Counted from the stretch's first letter, positions 7,810 to 16,526 are shown. The stretch: DNA of 64,000 bases from Pseudoclavibacter sp. AY1F1 (GCF_002931075.1 NZ_PSTQ01000004.1:1-64000), one strand, 5' to 3'. The notes: generated by a model from the letters alone, not told the origin. A program made the numbers and translations.

Positions 7810-9498
7810 ATGCAGCAGCACCGCGATGATGACGTTCCGGACCCTGGGTTTGACCCTTCGGATCCGGTGTCGGTCGCGGCGCGGCGGTCGGAGATTCTGG
7901 CGTTGGAGGAGGCTGCCGCGGCGATGCTCGCGGCGGGTACGGCGTTGCAGTTGCGGGCGCACGCGGCGGCGTACGAGTTCGGGCACGCGCTTGATCGTGC
8001 TGAGGGGTGCGCGGAGTCGGCGATGCATGTGCGCTCGATCGCGAACGAGGTGGGGTTGCTGGTGAGGCTCGCCGCTGGGACCGCGCAGGGGCACCTGGCG
8101 TCGGCGGCGGTGACGTTGCGGGAGTTCCCGGCGCTCACGTTCGCGCTCGAGGAGAATCTGGCGATGCCTGCGCAGGCTAGCACGCTTGCGAGCGTCGGGT
8201 TGAAGGTGAACCATGAGGATCCCGCGGAGCAGGTGCTGCGTCGGGCCGAGTTCCTGCAGGTCATGCTCGAGCGGGTGCGGCAGGAACCGTTGCCGCCCAA
8301 GGCTCTCCAGAAGGCGGCTGAGCGGGTCGCGGAGGAGCTCACCGGGGAGTCCATCGATCAGCGTTACGAGCGGGCGAAGAAACGCCGCCGCGCGAGCGTC
8401 GAGGACCTCGGCGACGGCATGAGCGTGCTGCGTGTGCTGATGAGCTCGTTTGTCGCGAACGCTGTCCTGGACCGGGCGCGGAAGCAGGGCAAAGCGATCA
8501 TCAAGGCACGCCCCAAGCCAGACGCCACGATCGAAGAGCCAGCGGACGGCGCGAACCCGGCAGCCGGCACGAGCGCTGCAGCGGGCACGAACTTGTCGGC
8601 CGGCGGGAACCTAGCAGCGGGCACGAGCATCAACGCGGCGGGCGGGGAAGACAGCGCGGACCATGCGCCCGACGAGCGCACCCTTGACCAGGTCATGTCG
8701 GACGTCATCGCGGACACGCTCCTCACGAGCGACCCCATGAACCCCTCGGCCACCGCCGCGAGAGGCATCCAAGCCACCGCGCACATCAGCATCCCGGCCA
8801 CGAGCATGCTGGCCGGCCCGAACAGTGGTGGCCCGAACACCGGCGGCCTCAACTCCGGCGGCCCAGGCGGCCGGGGCTTTGCTCCGGCGCTGCTGGATGG
8901 CATGTCGCCCATGCCGCTTGAAGAAGCGAAACGCCTCGCCGCCACCGCGCCGGCCTTCATTCGCGTCCTCACGCACCCCGTGACGGGTGCCGTGCAGGCC
9001 GTCGACTCGTACACGCCCACCGCCGCGATGCGCGCGTTCCTGCAAGCCCGCGACGTGCACTGCCGCTTCATCGGCTGCCGACAACCCGCCGCGAGATGCG
9101 AACTCGATCACACCATCGATCACCAGTACGGGGGCAAGACCGCCGTCTGGAACCTCAGCGACTTCTGCCTCGCGCACCACATCGTGAAACACCACACCGC
9201 CTGGCAAGTCAGACAGTTAGGCGGCGGGATCCTCGAGTGGACGACTCCGAGCGGGAAGGTCTACATCGACCGACCCGAACCCTACGGCGTGATCTTCACA
9301 CCAAGCGACGAACTCCCACGAATGGCTTCGGTGAGCCCACGCTCGGCGGCAGCAAGAACGGCAGATCGACAACCAGATCGACAACCAGAACTGGAACCGG
9401 AAACAACACCGGCGTCGGTGCCAGCACCGGGCGACGATCGACCGCCCGGCGGTGACTCGCCTCCGCGCGCCCTCACCGTTCAGCCACCGCCGTTCTAA
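7810..9498 (+). CDS. DUF222 / 13E12-repeat HNH endonuclease-like protein
   Basis: A 562-residue protein of the DUF222-HNH family, multicopy in many Micrococcales and mycobacteria; its biological role is unsettled. The N-terminal ~230 residues are the Ala/Glu-rich helical DUF222 domain. A low-complexity Gly/Ala/Asn linker (about residues 250-290 and 335-360) follows, then the HNH nuclease domain at about 417-463: C-x-x-x-x-C, E-L-D-H-T-I-D-H-Q-Y-G-G-K-T, N-L and C-x-x-H-H-x-x-K-H-H. The cysteines and HNH histidines look intact. The first 750 bases use codons ending in G or T more than neighbouring genes, which may point to transfer. The tail after the HNH domain is proline-rich and disordered. 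Confidence 0.9.
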   Translation: MQQHRDDDVPDPGFDPSDPVSVAARRSEILALEEAAAAMLAAGTALQLRAHAAAYEFGHALDRAEGCAESAMHVRSIANEVGLLVRLAAGTAQGHLASAAVTLREFPALTFALEENLAMPAQASTLASVGLKVNHEDPAEQVLRRAEFLQVMLERVRQEPLPPKALQKAAERVAEELTGESIDQRYERAKKRRRASVEDLGDGMSVLRVLMSSFVANAVLDRARKQGKAIIKARPKPDATIEEPADGANPAAGTSAAAGTNLSAGGNLAAGTSINAAGGEDSADHAPDERTLDQVMSDVIADTLLTSDPMNPSATAARGIQATAHISIPATSMLAGPNSGGPNTGGLNSGGPGGRGFAPALLDGMSPMPLEEAKRLAATAPAFIRVLTHPVTGAVQAVDSYTPTAAMRAFLQARDVHCRFIGCRQPAARCELDHTIDHQYGGKTAVWNLSDFCLAHHIVKHHTAWQVRQLGGGILEWTTPSGKVYIDRPEPYGVIFTPSDELPRMASVSPRSAAARTADRQPDRQPELEPETTPASVPAPGDDRPPGGDSPPRALTVQPPPF

Positions 9499-9584
9499 GC
9501 TCGCGGTCCGCACGTGGGCGCGGGAAGATCTGTCCGGCCCGCGGGGGGACAACCGCTGGCCCATCCGGTGCGTGCATCCCATGC

Positions 9585-9690
9585 GAATAGCTGCTAAGTG
9601 GGCCCTGGAGGAGCTGCGAAAGGGCCCTGGGCATGGCCGCGAAGTGCGGCTAGGAATAGCTGCGACGTGCGGCTGGGAATAGCTGCGAAA
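9585..9690 (+). repeat. 23-bp tandem repeat and related GAATAGCTGC copies
   Basis: Two adjacent 23-bp units (9644-9666 and 9667-9689) differ at two positions, and the core GAATAGCTGC occurs a third time at 9585-9594. The repeat runs into the ribosome-binding purine tract of the FrnE-like gene. Confidence 0.75.
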
Positions 9691-9704
9691 GGGGGCCTGT
9701 TGCA

Positions 9705-10433
9705 TTGCGTGTGACGACAGCAGCGCAGGACGCACCCCAGAACAGCCCGCAGGCCGGCTCAGAGCAGGCACCGATCCGCATCGACATCTGGTCGGACATC
9801 GCTTGCCCCTGGTGCTACATCGGGAAGCGCAAGCTGGAGAGCGGCATCGAGCAGTTCTCCGCGGGCGGCAACGCGCCAGCCATCGAGATCGAGTACCACA
9901 GCTACGAGCTCTCCCCCGATACGCCCATCGACTTCCACGGGTCGACGACGGAGTACCTCGCCGAGCGCAAGGGCCTTCCCGTCGTGCAGGTCGAGCAGAT
10001 GCTCGACCGAGTCACCGGAATCGCCAAGGACGTCGGCCTCGATTACGACTTCGACTCGGTGCAGCACGTGAACACCGTGCGCGCCCACGAACTCATCCAC
10101 TTCGCCAAGGCGAACGGCCGCCAACTCGAAGCGAAGGAGCGCCTCCTAAAGGCCTACTTCGTCGAGGGACAGGACCTCAGCGACATCGAAGTGCTCGCCG
10201 ACCTCGCCGCCGAACTCGGCCTCGACCGCGCCGCTGCCGTGTACGCTCTCGAAGAGCGCATCCACCACGACGATGTGCTCGCCGACCAGCAGCAGGCGCA
10301 GGCCTACGGCATCCAGGGCGTCCCGTTCTTCGTGATCGACGGCAAGTACGGCGTCTCCGGGGCACAAGAAGCGGCGACCTTCTCCGACGTCCTCACCAAG
10401 ATCACGAGCGACCGCGACGAGGTGACCGTATGA
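9705..10433 (+). CDS. DsbA-family oxidoreductase, FrnE type
   Basis: A 242-residue cytosolic thioredoxin-fold protein without a signal peptide. The redox motif is C-P-W-C (Cys34 and Cys37 counted from TTG), in the context D-I-W-S-D-I-A-C-P-W-C-Y-I-G-K-R. The helical insert of the FrnE subgroup follows, and the cis-proline strand is G-V-P-F-F-V-I-D at about residues 208-215. The TTG at 9705 lies 9 nt behind an AAAGGGGG tract; a GTG at 9711 is an equally plausible start but less well spaced. FrnE homologues are linked to disulfide handling and oxidative-stress tolerance. The next gene overlaps it by 4 bases. Confidence 0.9.
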   Translation: MRVTTAAQDAPQNSPQAGSEQAPIRIDIWSDIACPWCYIGKRKLESGIEQFSAGGNAPAIEIEYHSYELSPDTPIDFHGSTTEYLAERKGLPVVQVEQMLDRVTGIAKDVGLDYDFDSVQHVNTVRAHELIHFAKANGRQLEAKERLLKAYFVEGQDLSDIEVLADLAAELGLDRAAAVYALEERIHHDDVLADQQQAQAYGIQGVPFFVIDGKYGVSGAQEAATFSDVLTKITSDRDEVTV

Positions 10434-10660
10434 GGGCGGGCACCGCAGCGGACGCCAGCACGAACGCGCCCACGAGGCCCGCGGAGACGAACCTCGAGAC
10501 GGTTCTCCTTCTGGCAGACTTCCCCCAGGCGACTCCGCCGATGGAGTCCGGCCCCTCGCAGGCCGAGGCCCGTCAAACTGCAGAAGCGGCGACTCCGGGC
10601 GGCTTCACAATGCTCGGCGACGCGGGCACCGCCTGCGAAAGTGACGCCTGCCTGCTCTGA
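10430..10660 (+). CDS. Small protein with a cysteine-containing C-terminal tail, coupled to FrnE
   Basis: A 76-residue protein whose ATG overlaps the FrnE stop (ATGA), which strongly suggests it is translated. There are no membrane segments and no recognised domain. The only cysteines are in the last dozen residues, in the tail G-T-A-C-E-S-D-A-C-L-L, preceded by F-T-M-L-G-D. The pattern C-x4-C right after a thiol oxidoreductase suggests a redox partner or substrate, but that is inference. Base composition matches the neighbours. Downstream to 10812 is a cag/aca-rich low-complexity spacer. Confidence 0.65.
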   Translation: MRAGTAADASTNAPTRPAETNLETVLLLADFPQATPPMESGPSQAEARQTAEAATPGGFTMLGDAGTACESDACLL

Positions 10661-10812
10661 CAGACAGCCAGACAGACAGCGAGAGCGAGTTCGCTTCCTC
10701 AGACCGACAGCAGGACCAGCGTCTGCCACAAGGCTCGACCGGACAGACCCACACCCTTCTCCGCTTCGGCGCCTGGGCGCTGCCCGGGTTGCAGTGTGAT
10801 GAACTCTCCGAC

Positions 10813-11562
10813 ATGGGATTCACGAGTTTCGCGGCCGTCGGGGACAGCTTCACCGAGGGCGTCGGAGACGAGTTGCCGGGCGGTCAGGTCCGCGGCTGGG
10901 CCGACCTTGTTGCCCAGGGCCTCGCAGTCTCCTCACCAGAGCCGGTCACGTACGCGAACCTCGCCATCCGCGGACGCCTCCTCGACGCGATCCTCGAGGA
11001 GCAGCTGCCTGCCGCGATCGCCCTCAAACCGCAGCTGCTGAGCCTCAACGGGGGCGGAAACGACATCCTGCGCCCCCGCGTCTCCATCGACGCCGTCGCC
11101 CAGCGCCTCGTCGACGGGGCCAAGCAGGCACTGGACGCGGGCATCCACGTCATCCTCCTCTCGGGCGCCAACCCCTCAGACCACCTGCCGATGGGCAAGC
11201 GGATCAGCGCCCGCGGCGATGCGCTCGCGGCCGCCGTCCACGCGAAAATCCCGGCGCAGCCGGGCCTGACCTTCGTCGACAACTGGGCCGACCCCGAGCT
11301 CCGGCACCTCGACTACTGGTCGCGCGACCGCCTCCACATGGGAGCGAGCGGGCACCAGCGGGTTGCCGCAAACGTGCTCACGGCCCTCGAAGTGCCAGCG
11401 CCCGACTTCGGCCCGCAGGCCTCGAGCATCCAGCGTCCGCGCAATTCCGCGTACTGGCGCGAGTACGTCCTGCCCTGGATCGGCCGGCGCCTCACCGGCA
11501 GATCCTCCGGCGACACCCGCACGGCCAAGTACCCGACCCTCGAACGCGTCGTCACAGAGTAA
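10813..11562 (+). CDS. SGNH/GDSL-family hydrolase
   Basis: A 249-residue esterase/lipase-like hydrolase with the SGNH active-site blocks in order: block I A-V-G-D-S-F-T-E-G with nucleophile Ser12, block III G-G-G-N-D-I-L with the oxyanion Asn, and block V D-R-L-H-M-G-x-x-G-H supplying Asp and His. There is no signal peptide, so it is likely cytoplasmic. The C-terminal ~45 residues contain R-E-Y-V-L-P-W-I-G-R-R, common in actinobacterial members. The ATG starts directly before F-T-S-F-A-A-V-G-D-S; an upstream in-frame start would add 8 residues. The substrate is unknown. Confidence 0.92.
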   Translation: MGFTSFAAVGDSFTEGVGDELPGGQVRGWADLVAQGLAVSSPEPVTYANLAIRGRLLDAILEEQLPAAIALKPQLLSLNGGGNDILRPRVSIDAVAQRLVDGAKQALDAGIHVILLSGANPSDHLPMGKRISARGDALAAAVHAKIPAQPGLTFVDNWADPELRHLDYWSRDRLHMGASGHQRVAANVLTALEVPAPDFGPQASSIQRPRNSAYWREYVLPWIGRRLTGRSSGDTRTAKYPTLERVVTE

Positions 11563-11720
11563 GCACACGACACCTCGACGACGAGGGCCCCCTCCACAGG
11601 TCAAGTGGATGCGGCTGGCGGCGCGAGGTGGAGCGCACAGGGCCCGGCACGCCGGTAGCTGGGCCCGAGAGGCCGGCCCGAGAGACGAAGCCCCCCGAGG
11701 CCGGCCCGAGGCCAGGCACG

Positions 11721-12239
11721 CTACTTGTAGAAGCCCTCTCGGAGACGGACGCCGTGCTCGAGCCACACCTTCATGGCGGCCAGCATGCCGGTCCACCCCA
11801 TCGAGTTGCCAAACGCCGCCTTCGCACCGGAATCGGTGAGGCTCCAGGCCGACTCGCTGATCCGGACCCGCGTGCGGGCCCCGTCGTCGACCGGGTCGAA
11901 CTCGAACGTCGTCGTCGTGAAGCCCTGCCCGGCGCTGTCGTCCTCTGCATCCCACCGAACGACGATGCGGCTCGGCGAGACCGCCTCTACGACGTTGACG
12001 GGGAACGCCCCAGGGAAGTCAGCGAAGTCCCACTGCACCTCCGCTCCGGTCTCCAGCCGCCCCTTCGCGCCGCCCGTCGTGAAGTACTCGGAGAGGACTC
12101 TCGGGTCGGCGACCGCCTCGTACACCTCGCGCACGGGCTTCGAGATGAAGCCGGAGACCGTGAACCTCAGCGCCGTCAACGCACCACTCTCGCTCGCGCC
12201 GCCATCCCCACCAACGCTGCTCCTCGTGTCATCGCTCAT
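11721..12239 (-). CDS. SRPBCC (AHSA1/START-like) domain protein
   Basis: A 172-residue helix-grip-fold protein of the activator-of-Hsp90 homologue 1 family. After a Gly/Ser-rich leader of ~20 residues it shows I-S-K-P-V-R-E-V-Y-E-A-V-A-D-P, then G-A-E-V-x-W-D-F, and a C-terminal helix around G-W-T-G-M-L-A-A-M-K-V-W-L-E-H-G. The ATG is preceded by GAGAGAG at suitable spacing. Such proteins bind hydrophobic ligands in a deep cavity; no ligand can be predicted. It is convergent with the SGNH hydrolase, and the 158 bases between them hold GGCCCGAG repeats but no clear terminator. Confidence 0.9.
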   Translation of the reverse strand: MSDDTRSSVGGDGGASESGALTALRFTVSGFISKPVREVYEAVADPRVLSEYFTTGGAKGRLETGAEVQWDFADFPGAFPVNVVEAVSPSRIVVRWDAEDDSAGQGFTTTTFEFDPVDDGARTRVRISESAWSLTDSGAKAAFGNSMGWTGMLAAMKVWLEHGVRLREGFYK

Positions 12240-12390
12240 AAGAAAACTCTCTCATTCAGGCTTCATGCCGTATAGTGGCGGAGTCAACGCATGATCGCCC
12301 CGCTTCTCGCGGACATTCCAGATCTCGCTAGTTGCCATCCGTGCCACCGGATCCGTGGCCACCAGGACCCAAGTCCGAGACGCCGTTCCA

Positions 12391-12432
12391 CTCAACAGCA
12401 GACACTGCTCGCTCAACAGCAGACTCTGCTCG
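12391..12432 (+). repeat. 21-bp direct repeat with internal palindrome
   Basis: Two adjacent 21-bp units differ at one base. Each is centred on AGCAGAC(A/T)CTGCT, so either unit can form a short hairpin. It lies in a relatively AT-rich gap with no other gene signal. Confidence 0.7.
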
Positions 12433-12491
12433 CGAGGACGCTCTGCACAAGAGCTCACGGCTGACCAGCACGCGCCCACCCCGGCGCACAC

Positions 12492-12866
12492 ATGCTTGAA
12501 AGAAAGCGCCCCGCCAACGCAGGCGGGCTGCGCCGCAATGAAACGAAGAATCGCATCACACTCGCAATACCATTCACCCTGCCCGCACCTCGAGTCTCTT
12601 GGCGACAAGCCGACGACGACGTGTACGCGGCGACCATCAGCGACGAGTTCGCTGGCTTCATCACGATCGCAGACACCGGTCTGCACACGCTCCAGGGCCC
12701 TCAAGGCCAGAGCATCGGCGACTTCGGAACGCTCGACGAAGCCCAGGAGGCGCTCGCCGAGGCCCTGTTCCCGGTCGAACACGACCAATCCGACGTCGCG
12801 GCGGCACGACCGCGTCGCCGTCGCGCCGGGCGGCGGGGCCCCGTCAATGCCCGCACCGCCAGCTAG
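12492..12866 (+). CDS. Small hypothetical protein
   Basis: A 124-residue protein that I do not recognise by name. The middle (about residues 33-90) reads as a compact beta-rich domain: V-S-W-R-Q-A-D-D-D-V-Y, then E-F-A-G-F-I-T-I-A-D-T-G, G-D-F-G-T-L-D-E-A-Q-E-A-L. Small proteins with the same order (W-x-x-A-D, F-A-G-F, T-L-D-E-A) recur in actinobacteria. The tail is Arg-rich. The ATG at 12492 has no good Shine-Dalgarno site, and the first ~30 residues look unconserved, so the start is uncertain. Codon position bias over the core supports coding in this frame. Confidence 0.55.
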   Translation: MLERKRPANAGGLRRNETKNRITLAIPFTLPAPRVSWRQADDDVYAATISDEFAGFITIADTGLHTLQGPQGQSIGDFGTLDEAQEALAEALFPVEHDQSDVAAARPRRRRAGRRGPVNARTAS

Positions 12867-12921
12867 GACTCCACGTGGCGGGGCTCCGTCTCCGGATGCC
12901 CCGTCGCCTGCCTGAGGGTCC

Positions 12922-13149
12922 TCAGCTCGCCTCGGGAGCGTCGCGCTCCCCTAAAGCGTCACCGTCGGCCACCCTGACCGTCGGCGGTGCAACGGCCGGG
13001 TCCGTCGCGTCTTGATGCGCCTGGCCAGACAGCACAGGGTCCGGTCTCCAGCCGTGCGCGTGAAAGTGCGTGCTCTCTCCGGAGCCGCCCTCGTCTCTCC
13101 AGCGTTCCTCGCCCTCTAGGACTCCCTCGTCGAGGTTGACTTCACCCAT
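12922..13149 (-). CDS. Doubtful small ORF, acidic and His-containing
   Basis: A possible 75-residue protein beginning M-G-E-V-N-L-D-E-G-V-L-E-G-E-E-R, with an H-F-H-A-H-G stretch near the middle. The frame stays open further upstream (to 13320), but that part is Arg/Ser-rich and unlike a protein. There is no strong ribosome-binding site and no recognised domain. This is the only candidate gene in the 468-base stretch between the hypothetical protein and the lipoprotein; the remainder shows nothing I can interpret. Confidence 0.3.
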   Translation of the reverse strand: MGEVNLDEGVLEGEERWRDEGGSGESTHFHAHGWRPDPVLSGQAHQDATDPAVAPPTVRVADGDALGERDAPEAS

Positions 13150-13334
13150 GATCGTCGCCGCCTCACTGCGCTCGGATCTCGCGGGCAGCCGACTGCCACC
13201 CGACTCCTCCGAGGTAAGCACTCGAGGCTCCGAAGCGGATGCACGCGGGGCGAGCATCCGCTTCGCATCCTCACTCGCGCGGTCGCGGGTCCCGCTCCAG
13301 CCGCACAACCGGACGCGCACTCAGCCCCTGGGAG

Positions 13335-13760
13335 TTAGCCCTCCAACGGCTCAATGGCCGTGATCTTCGCCGACCACGGGCAGTACACGTCGCTTGTGAC
13401 GGTTCCGTCCTCGACGTACTCGGGAAGGCCGTCGCAGACCTCCGTCGTGAAGTCCGCGAACTCGAGCGTCGCCGGGTCAATGTGCCAGGTCCACGGCTCG
13501 TTCACCGAGGCGTCATCGCGCACGACGGTGCCGACGGGGATCGCCGCCACCTCCTCGCCGTCCAGGAGCTTCTGGGCGTGCTCGACGAGTTCTGGCGTCG
13601 CCAGCTCGACCCTGTAGGTCTGGTCGACGACCTGGAACGTGGCGACCGCCCGCGAGAGCGGCGCCTCGGGCTGGGCCGCGCATCCGCTCAGGGCGGCAAC
13701 CGCGCCGACCACCGCCAGCGGTGCAAGGGCGATGGATGCGACCCGACGGGTCTTGGACAT
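13335..13760 (-). CDS. BP74-domain-like lipoprotein
   Basis: A 141-residue exported lipoprotein with a basic start, a hydrophobic stretch and lipobox L-S-G-C (Cys about residue 27). The mature part is one compact domain: A-T-F-Q-V-V-D-Q-T-Y-R-V-E-L, then W-T-W-H-I-D-P, E-V-C-D-G-L-P and C-P-W-S-A-K-I. This order resembles the BP74 N-terminal domain found in bacterial secreted proteins and Dictyostelium BP74; I assign it from memory at moderate confidence. Two cysteines in the C-terminal half could pair. Its ATG overlaps the lipase stop (ATGA), so the two are translationally coupled and both destined for the cell surface. Confidence 0.75.
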   Translation of the reverse strand: MSKTRRVASIALAPLAVVGAVAALSGCAAQPEAPLSRAVATFQVVDQTYRVELATPELVEHAQKLLDGEEVAAIPVGTVVRDDASVNEPWTWHIDPATLEFADFTTEVCDGLPEYVEDGTVTSDVYCPWSAKITAIEPLEG

Positions 13761-15166
13761 CAGGAACCTCCGTTGTCGGGGACATGCTGCTCGAGCCAGC
13801 GTTCCAGCTCGGGAAGCGCTTCGTAGGCGATCGTGCCGTGGCTTGCGCCCGGCACCGTCACGGCATGGACGTCGACCCCGATCGACTCCTCGTGGGAGAC
13901 GAACGCCGCGGTGTCGGCGGGCAGCACCAACTCATCCGCGCTCCCTTGCGCGATGAAGAGGGGCGCCTCGAAGGCCTTCGACCCGGTCGAGTTCTCCGCG
14001 AGGAGTGTCGCCCAGGGCTCGACCGAGGTCGGGTCCTGCAGCGTGAAGTCGCCGACGAGCGGCTGCCCGATCTCGTGCAGCTCGGTGAGGCTGCTGAGCA
14101 GGCAGAGCGAGTTCATCTGCGCCACCTTCTCTATCGCGGGAGGAGTGAGGATGCTCGAAAGTTCGGCCCCCGGCACGCCCGCGTAGACCTCGGCGAAAGC
14201 CGGGAACGCGTACGCGCCGATCGTCACGCCCGAGATGTCGTCGAGGTGCGAGCCCATGAGCTTCGTCAGGTCGGCGGCGGGTGCTGCCGCCGCAACCGCC
14301 GCGATTTTGAGCTCTGGCGCATAGCTCGGGGCTTCCTGAGCCGCGAACAGCACAGCCTGGCCGCCCTGCGAGTGCCCCCAGAGCACAACCTCGGCCCCGG
14401 CCTCTGCTGCTTCGATCTGCTGCGCCGCGCGCACCGCGTCAAGCACGCTTCTGGCTGCCGTCTCCCCCACCAGATACGAATCCTGCCCGGCCTGCTTGCC
14501 GTCGGCCGTCTCGATGCCCATCCCCAGGTAATCGGTCGCGACAACCGCGTAACCGCGGTCCAGCATGAGGCGCAGCCCCTCGACGCCGATGAACGGGTCG
14601 AACGCCCGCGATGGCGCGCACGAGGGGTCGGTGCCGGTCGTGGGATGCCCCCAGGCGAGCACCGTGCGGCCCCCATCGGGTGCCTCCCCATCCGGCACGA
14701 CAACAACGCCCGTGACCAGCACCGGCGCGCCGTTCAGGTCGGTCGACGAGTACATGATGCGCCACGCCTGCGAGCCGATGGGTGTGCCGAGGAGCTGCTC
14801 GCTCCGCACGAGGGTCCCAGGCTGGCTCAGAACGCCGCCACCCGGCTGCTCGTAGAACGCGGCCAGCTCACCCTGTTCGATCGTGTCACCGCTCACGCGC
14901 AGCACCTCGGCGCCGACGACGATCGCGACGAGAGCGAGCACCCCGGTCACGATGAATGCGGCGACACGCTTCGGCGACCGAGCCCGAGGCGCAAAGCCCG
15001 CGGCACCTGCAGAACCCGCAGAGCGCGCAGAACCTGCGGAGCCCGCAGAGCGCGCAGAGCCCGCAGAGCCCGCAGAGCCCGCAGAACCTGCAGCAGCGCG
15101 GGTCGGACGGGTCGGGTTCGCCTGATGTGAAGAGTCCTGAGGTTGGTCCGGTGTCGTCTCTGCCAC
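13760..15166 (-). CDS. Membrane-anchored secretory lipase-type alpha/beta hydrolase
   Basis: A 468-residue alpha/beta hydrolase. The GTG at 15166 is chosen because AGGA lies 6 nt before it; the frame is open further upstream but that sequence is not protein-like. A disordered, Gly/Ser/Ala-repeat N-terminus is followed by one membrane segment (V-A-A-F-I-V-T-G-V-L-A-L-V). The extracellular part matches secretory lipases: G-H-P-T-T-G-T, nucleophile elbow G-H-S-Q-G-G-Q-A, acid in G-S-A-D-E-L-V-L-P and His in P-G-A-S-H-G-T. It probably cleaves lipid or other esters at the cell surface. It is first in a two-gene unit with the lipoprotein. Confidence 0.88.
   Translation of the reverse strand: MAETTPDQPQDSSHQANPTRPTRAAAGSAGSAGSAGSARSAGSAGSARSAGSAGAAGFAPRARSPKRVAAFIVTGVLALVAIVVGAEVLRVSGDTIEQGELAAFYEQPGGGVLSQPGTLVRSEQLLGTPIGSQAWRIMYSSTDLNGAPVLVTGVVVVPDGEAPDGGRTVLAWGHPTTGTDPSCAPSRAFDPFIGVEGLRLMLDRGYAVVATDYLGMGIETADGKQAGQDSYLVGETAARSVLDAVRAAQQIEAAEAGAEVVLWGHSQGGQAVLFAAQEAPSYAPELKIAAVAAAAPAADLTKLMGSHLDDISGVTIGAYAFPAFAEVYAGVPGAELSSILTPPAIEKVAQMNSLCLLSSLTELHEIGQPLVGDFTLQDPTSVEPWATLLAENSTGSKAFEAPLFIAQGSADELVLPADTAAFVSHEESIGVDVHAVTVPGASHGTIAYEALPELERWLEQHVPDNGGS
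15009..15098 (-). repeat. 9-bp tandem repeat inside the lipase gene
   Basis: Ten imperfect 9-bp units (plus-strand consensus GCAGAGCCC) encode the G-S-A / R-S-A repeats of the cytoplasmic N-terminal tail. The unit length keeps the reading frame. Confidence 0.85.
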
Positions 15167-15296
15167 GTGCGGTCCTGTTCTGAACTGGCCGAGCCTCCTG
15201 GCGCATCCGACTCGCATGCGCTCGAAGGTGAGCGAAGACGCAGCCAGCGGGGGTTCGGAGGCTACGAACTCAGTTTCGACCCGGCCGCGCGCCCGG

Positions 15297-16514
15297 TCAA
15301 GCGGAATGGGCAGGAGCGGGCGCCACCTGCGCGGCCGGCAACTCGCTCGCGCGCTCACCTCGGCGGAGCTCACCACCGGGCATGACGCCCGCGATCAGCA
15401 GCGCGGCGAGGCCCGCAAGCGTCACCGCGGCGCCGGCCCAGAGCGGCGAGGCGTAGCCGAGCCCGGCGGCTATGGTCAGCCCGCCGATCCACGCGCCGAA
15501 CGCGTTCCCGATGTTGAAGGCGGCGATGTTCGCGCCGGAGGCAAGCGTCGGGGCGTCACCGGCGAAGTTCATGATGCGCATCTGCAGTCCGGGGACCGTC
15601 GCGAACCCGAAGCCGCCCATGAGGACAAGCAGCACCAGCGTCGCGGCCTGGCTCGACGCGAGCAACGCGAATGCGACGAGGATCACGACGAGTCCGACGA
15701 GCAGGACCAGCAGGGAGCGCCCAAGGTTCCGGTCGGCCGCCCTGCCGCCGACGATATTGCCGACGAAGAGGCCGACGCCGAAGAGCACCAGCAGCCACGG
15801 CACGGTGGACGCAGCGAACCCGGACACCCCGGTGAGCGTGAACGCGATGTAGCTGAAGGCCCCGAACATGCCGCCGTATCCGAGCACCGTGACGATCATC
15901 GAGGCCCCCACCTGCCCGGACCGGAAGATGCGGAACTCCGCGAAGACGCTGCCCCCGCTCGTTCGTCCCGCCGTCGCGGGGATGAGCAGGGCGATGCCGA
16001 TGAGGGAGACGACGCCGATCACGGCGATCACCCAGAACGTCGAGCGCCAGCCCGCGGCTTGCCCGATGAACGTGCCGATCGGCACGCCGAGCACGTTGGC
16101 GACCGTGAGCCCCGCGAACATCAGCGAGATTGCTGCGGCCTTGCGATTCGCGGGAACCAGACTCGCTGCGACGACCGCCCCGATCCCGAAGAAAGCGCCG
16201 TGGCTGAGGGCCGCGACGATGCGCCCGAGCATCATCACCTCGTAGCTGGGAGCCATCGCCGAGAGTACGTTGCCCGCGATGAAGATCACCATGAGGCCAA
16301 CCAGCGCTTTCTTGCGATCGATGCGCGTTATGGCGACCGTGAGACCGATCGCTCCTACGGCGACAGCGAGCGCGTAGCCGGAGATCAGGTAGCCGGCGAC
16401 CGCCTCCGAGACGGCGAAGTCGGCGGCAACCTCTGGCAGCAACCCCATGATGACGAACTCGGTCAGCCCGATCCCGAACCCGCCGAGGGCAAGGGCGAAC
16501 AACGCGATAGGCAT
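15297..16514 (-). CDS. MFS drug/sugar efflux permease (AraJ/Bcr type)
   Basis: A 405-residue transporter with twelve predicted membrane helices. It starts M-P-I-A-L-F-A-L-A-L-G-G-F-G-I-G-L-T-E-F, typical of the AraJ/YdhP/Pbu efflux group, and has A-R-I-like charged loops after helix 2 (R-I-D-R-K-K-A-L) and G-R-I-V-A-A-L-S-H-G-A-F-F-G in helices 4-5. The ATG follows a GGGGGA ribosome site; upstream in-frame sequence is not protein-like. It is divergently arranged with a MarR regulator across a long inverted repeat, a standard layout for a repressor-controlled efflux pump. The exported compound is unknown. Confidence 0.92.
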   Translation of the reverse strand: MPIALFALALGGFGIGLTEFVIMGLLPEVAADFAVSEAVAGYLISGYALAVAVGAIGLTVAITRIDRKKALVGLMVIFIAGNVLSAMAPSYEVMMLGRIVAALSHGAFFGIGAVVAASLVPANRKAAAISLMFAGLTVANVLGVPIGTFIGQAAGWRSTFWVIAVIGVVSLIGIALLIPATAGRTSGGSVFAEFRIFRSGQVGASMIVTVLGYGGMFGAFSYIAFTLTGVSGFAASTVPWLLVLFGVGLFVGNIVGGRAADRNLGRSLLVLLVGLVVILVAFALLASSQAATLVLLVLMGGFGFATVPGLQMRIMNFAGDAPTLASGANIAAFNIGNAFGAWIGGLTIAAGLGYASPLWAGAAVTLAGLAALLIAGVMPGGELRRGERASELPAAQVAPAPAHSA

Positions 16515-16526
16515 ATTTCCCCCAGC

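Noticed and set aside
10661-10812. Small RNA or attenuator after the FrnE unit
   Set aside because: Low-complexity CAGACA sequence without a convincing hairpin or promoter.
15167-15376. N-terminal extension of the lipase
   Set aside because: No protein-like features, and a GTG with a well-placed AGGA lies at 15166.
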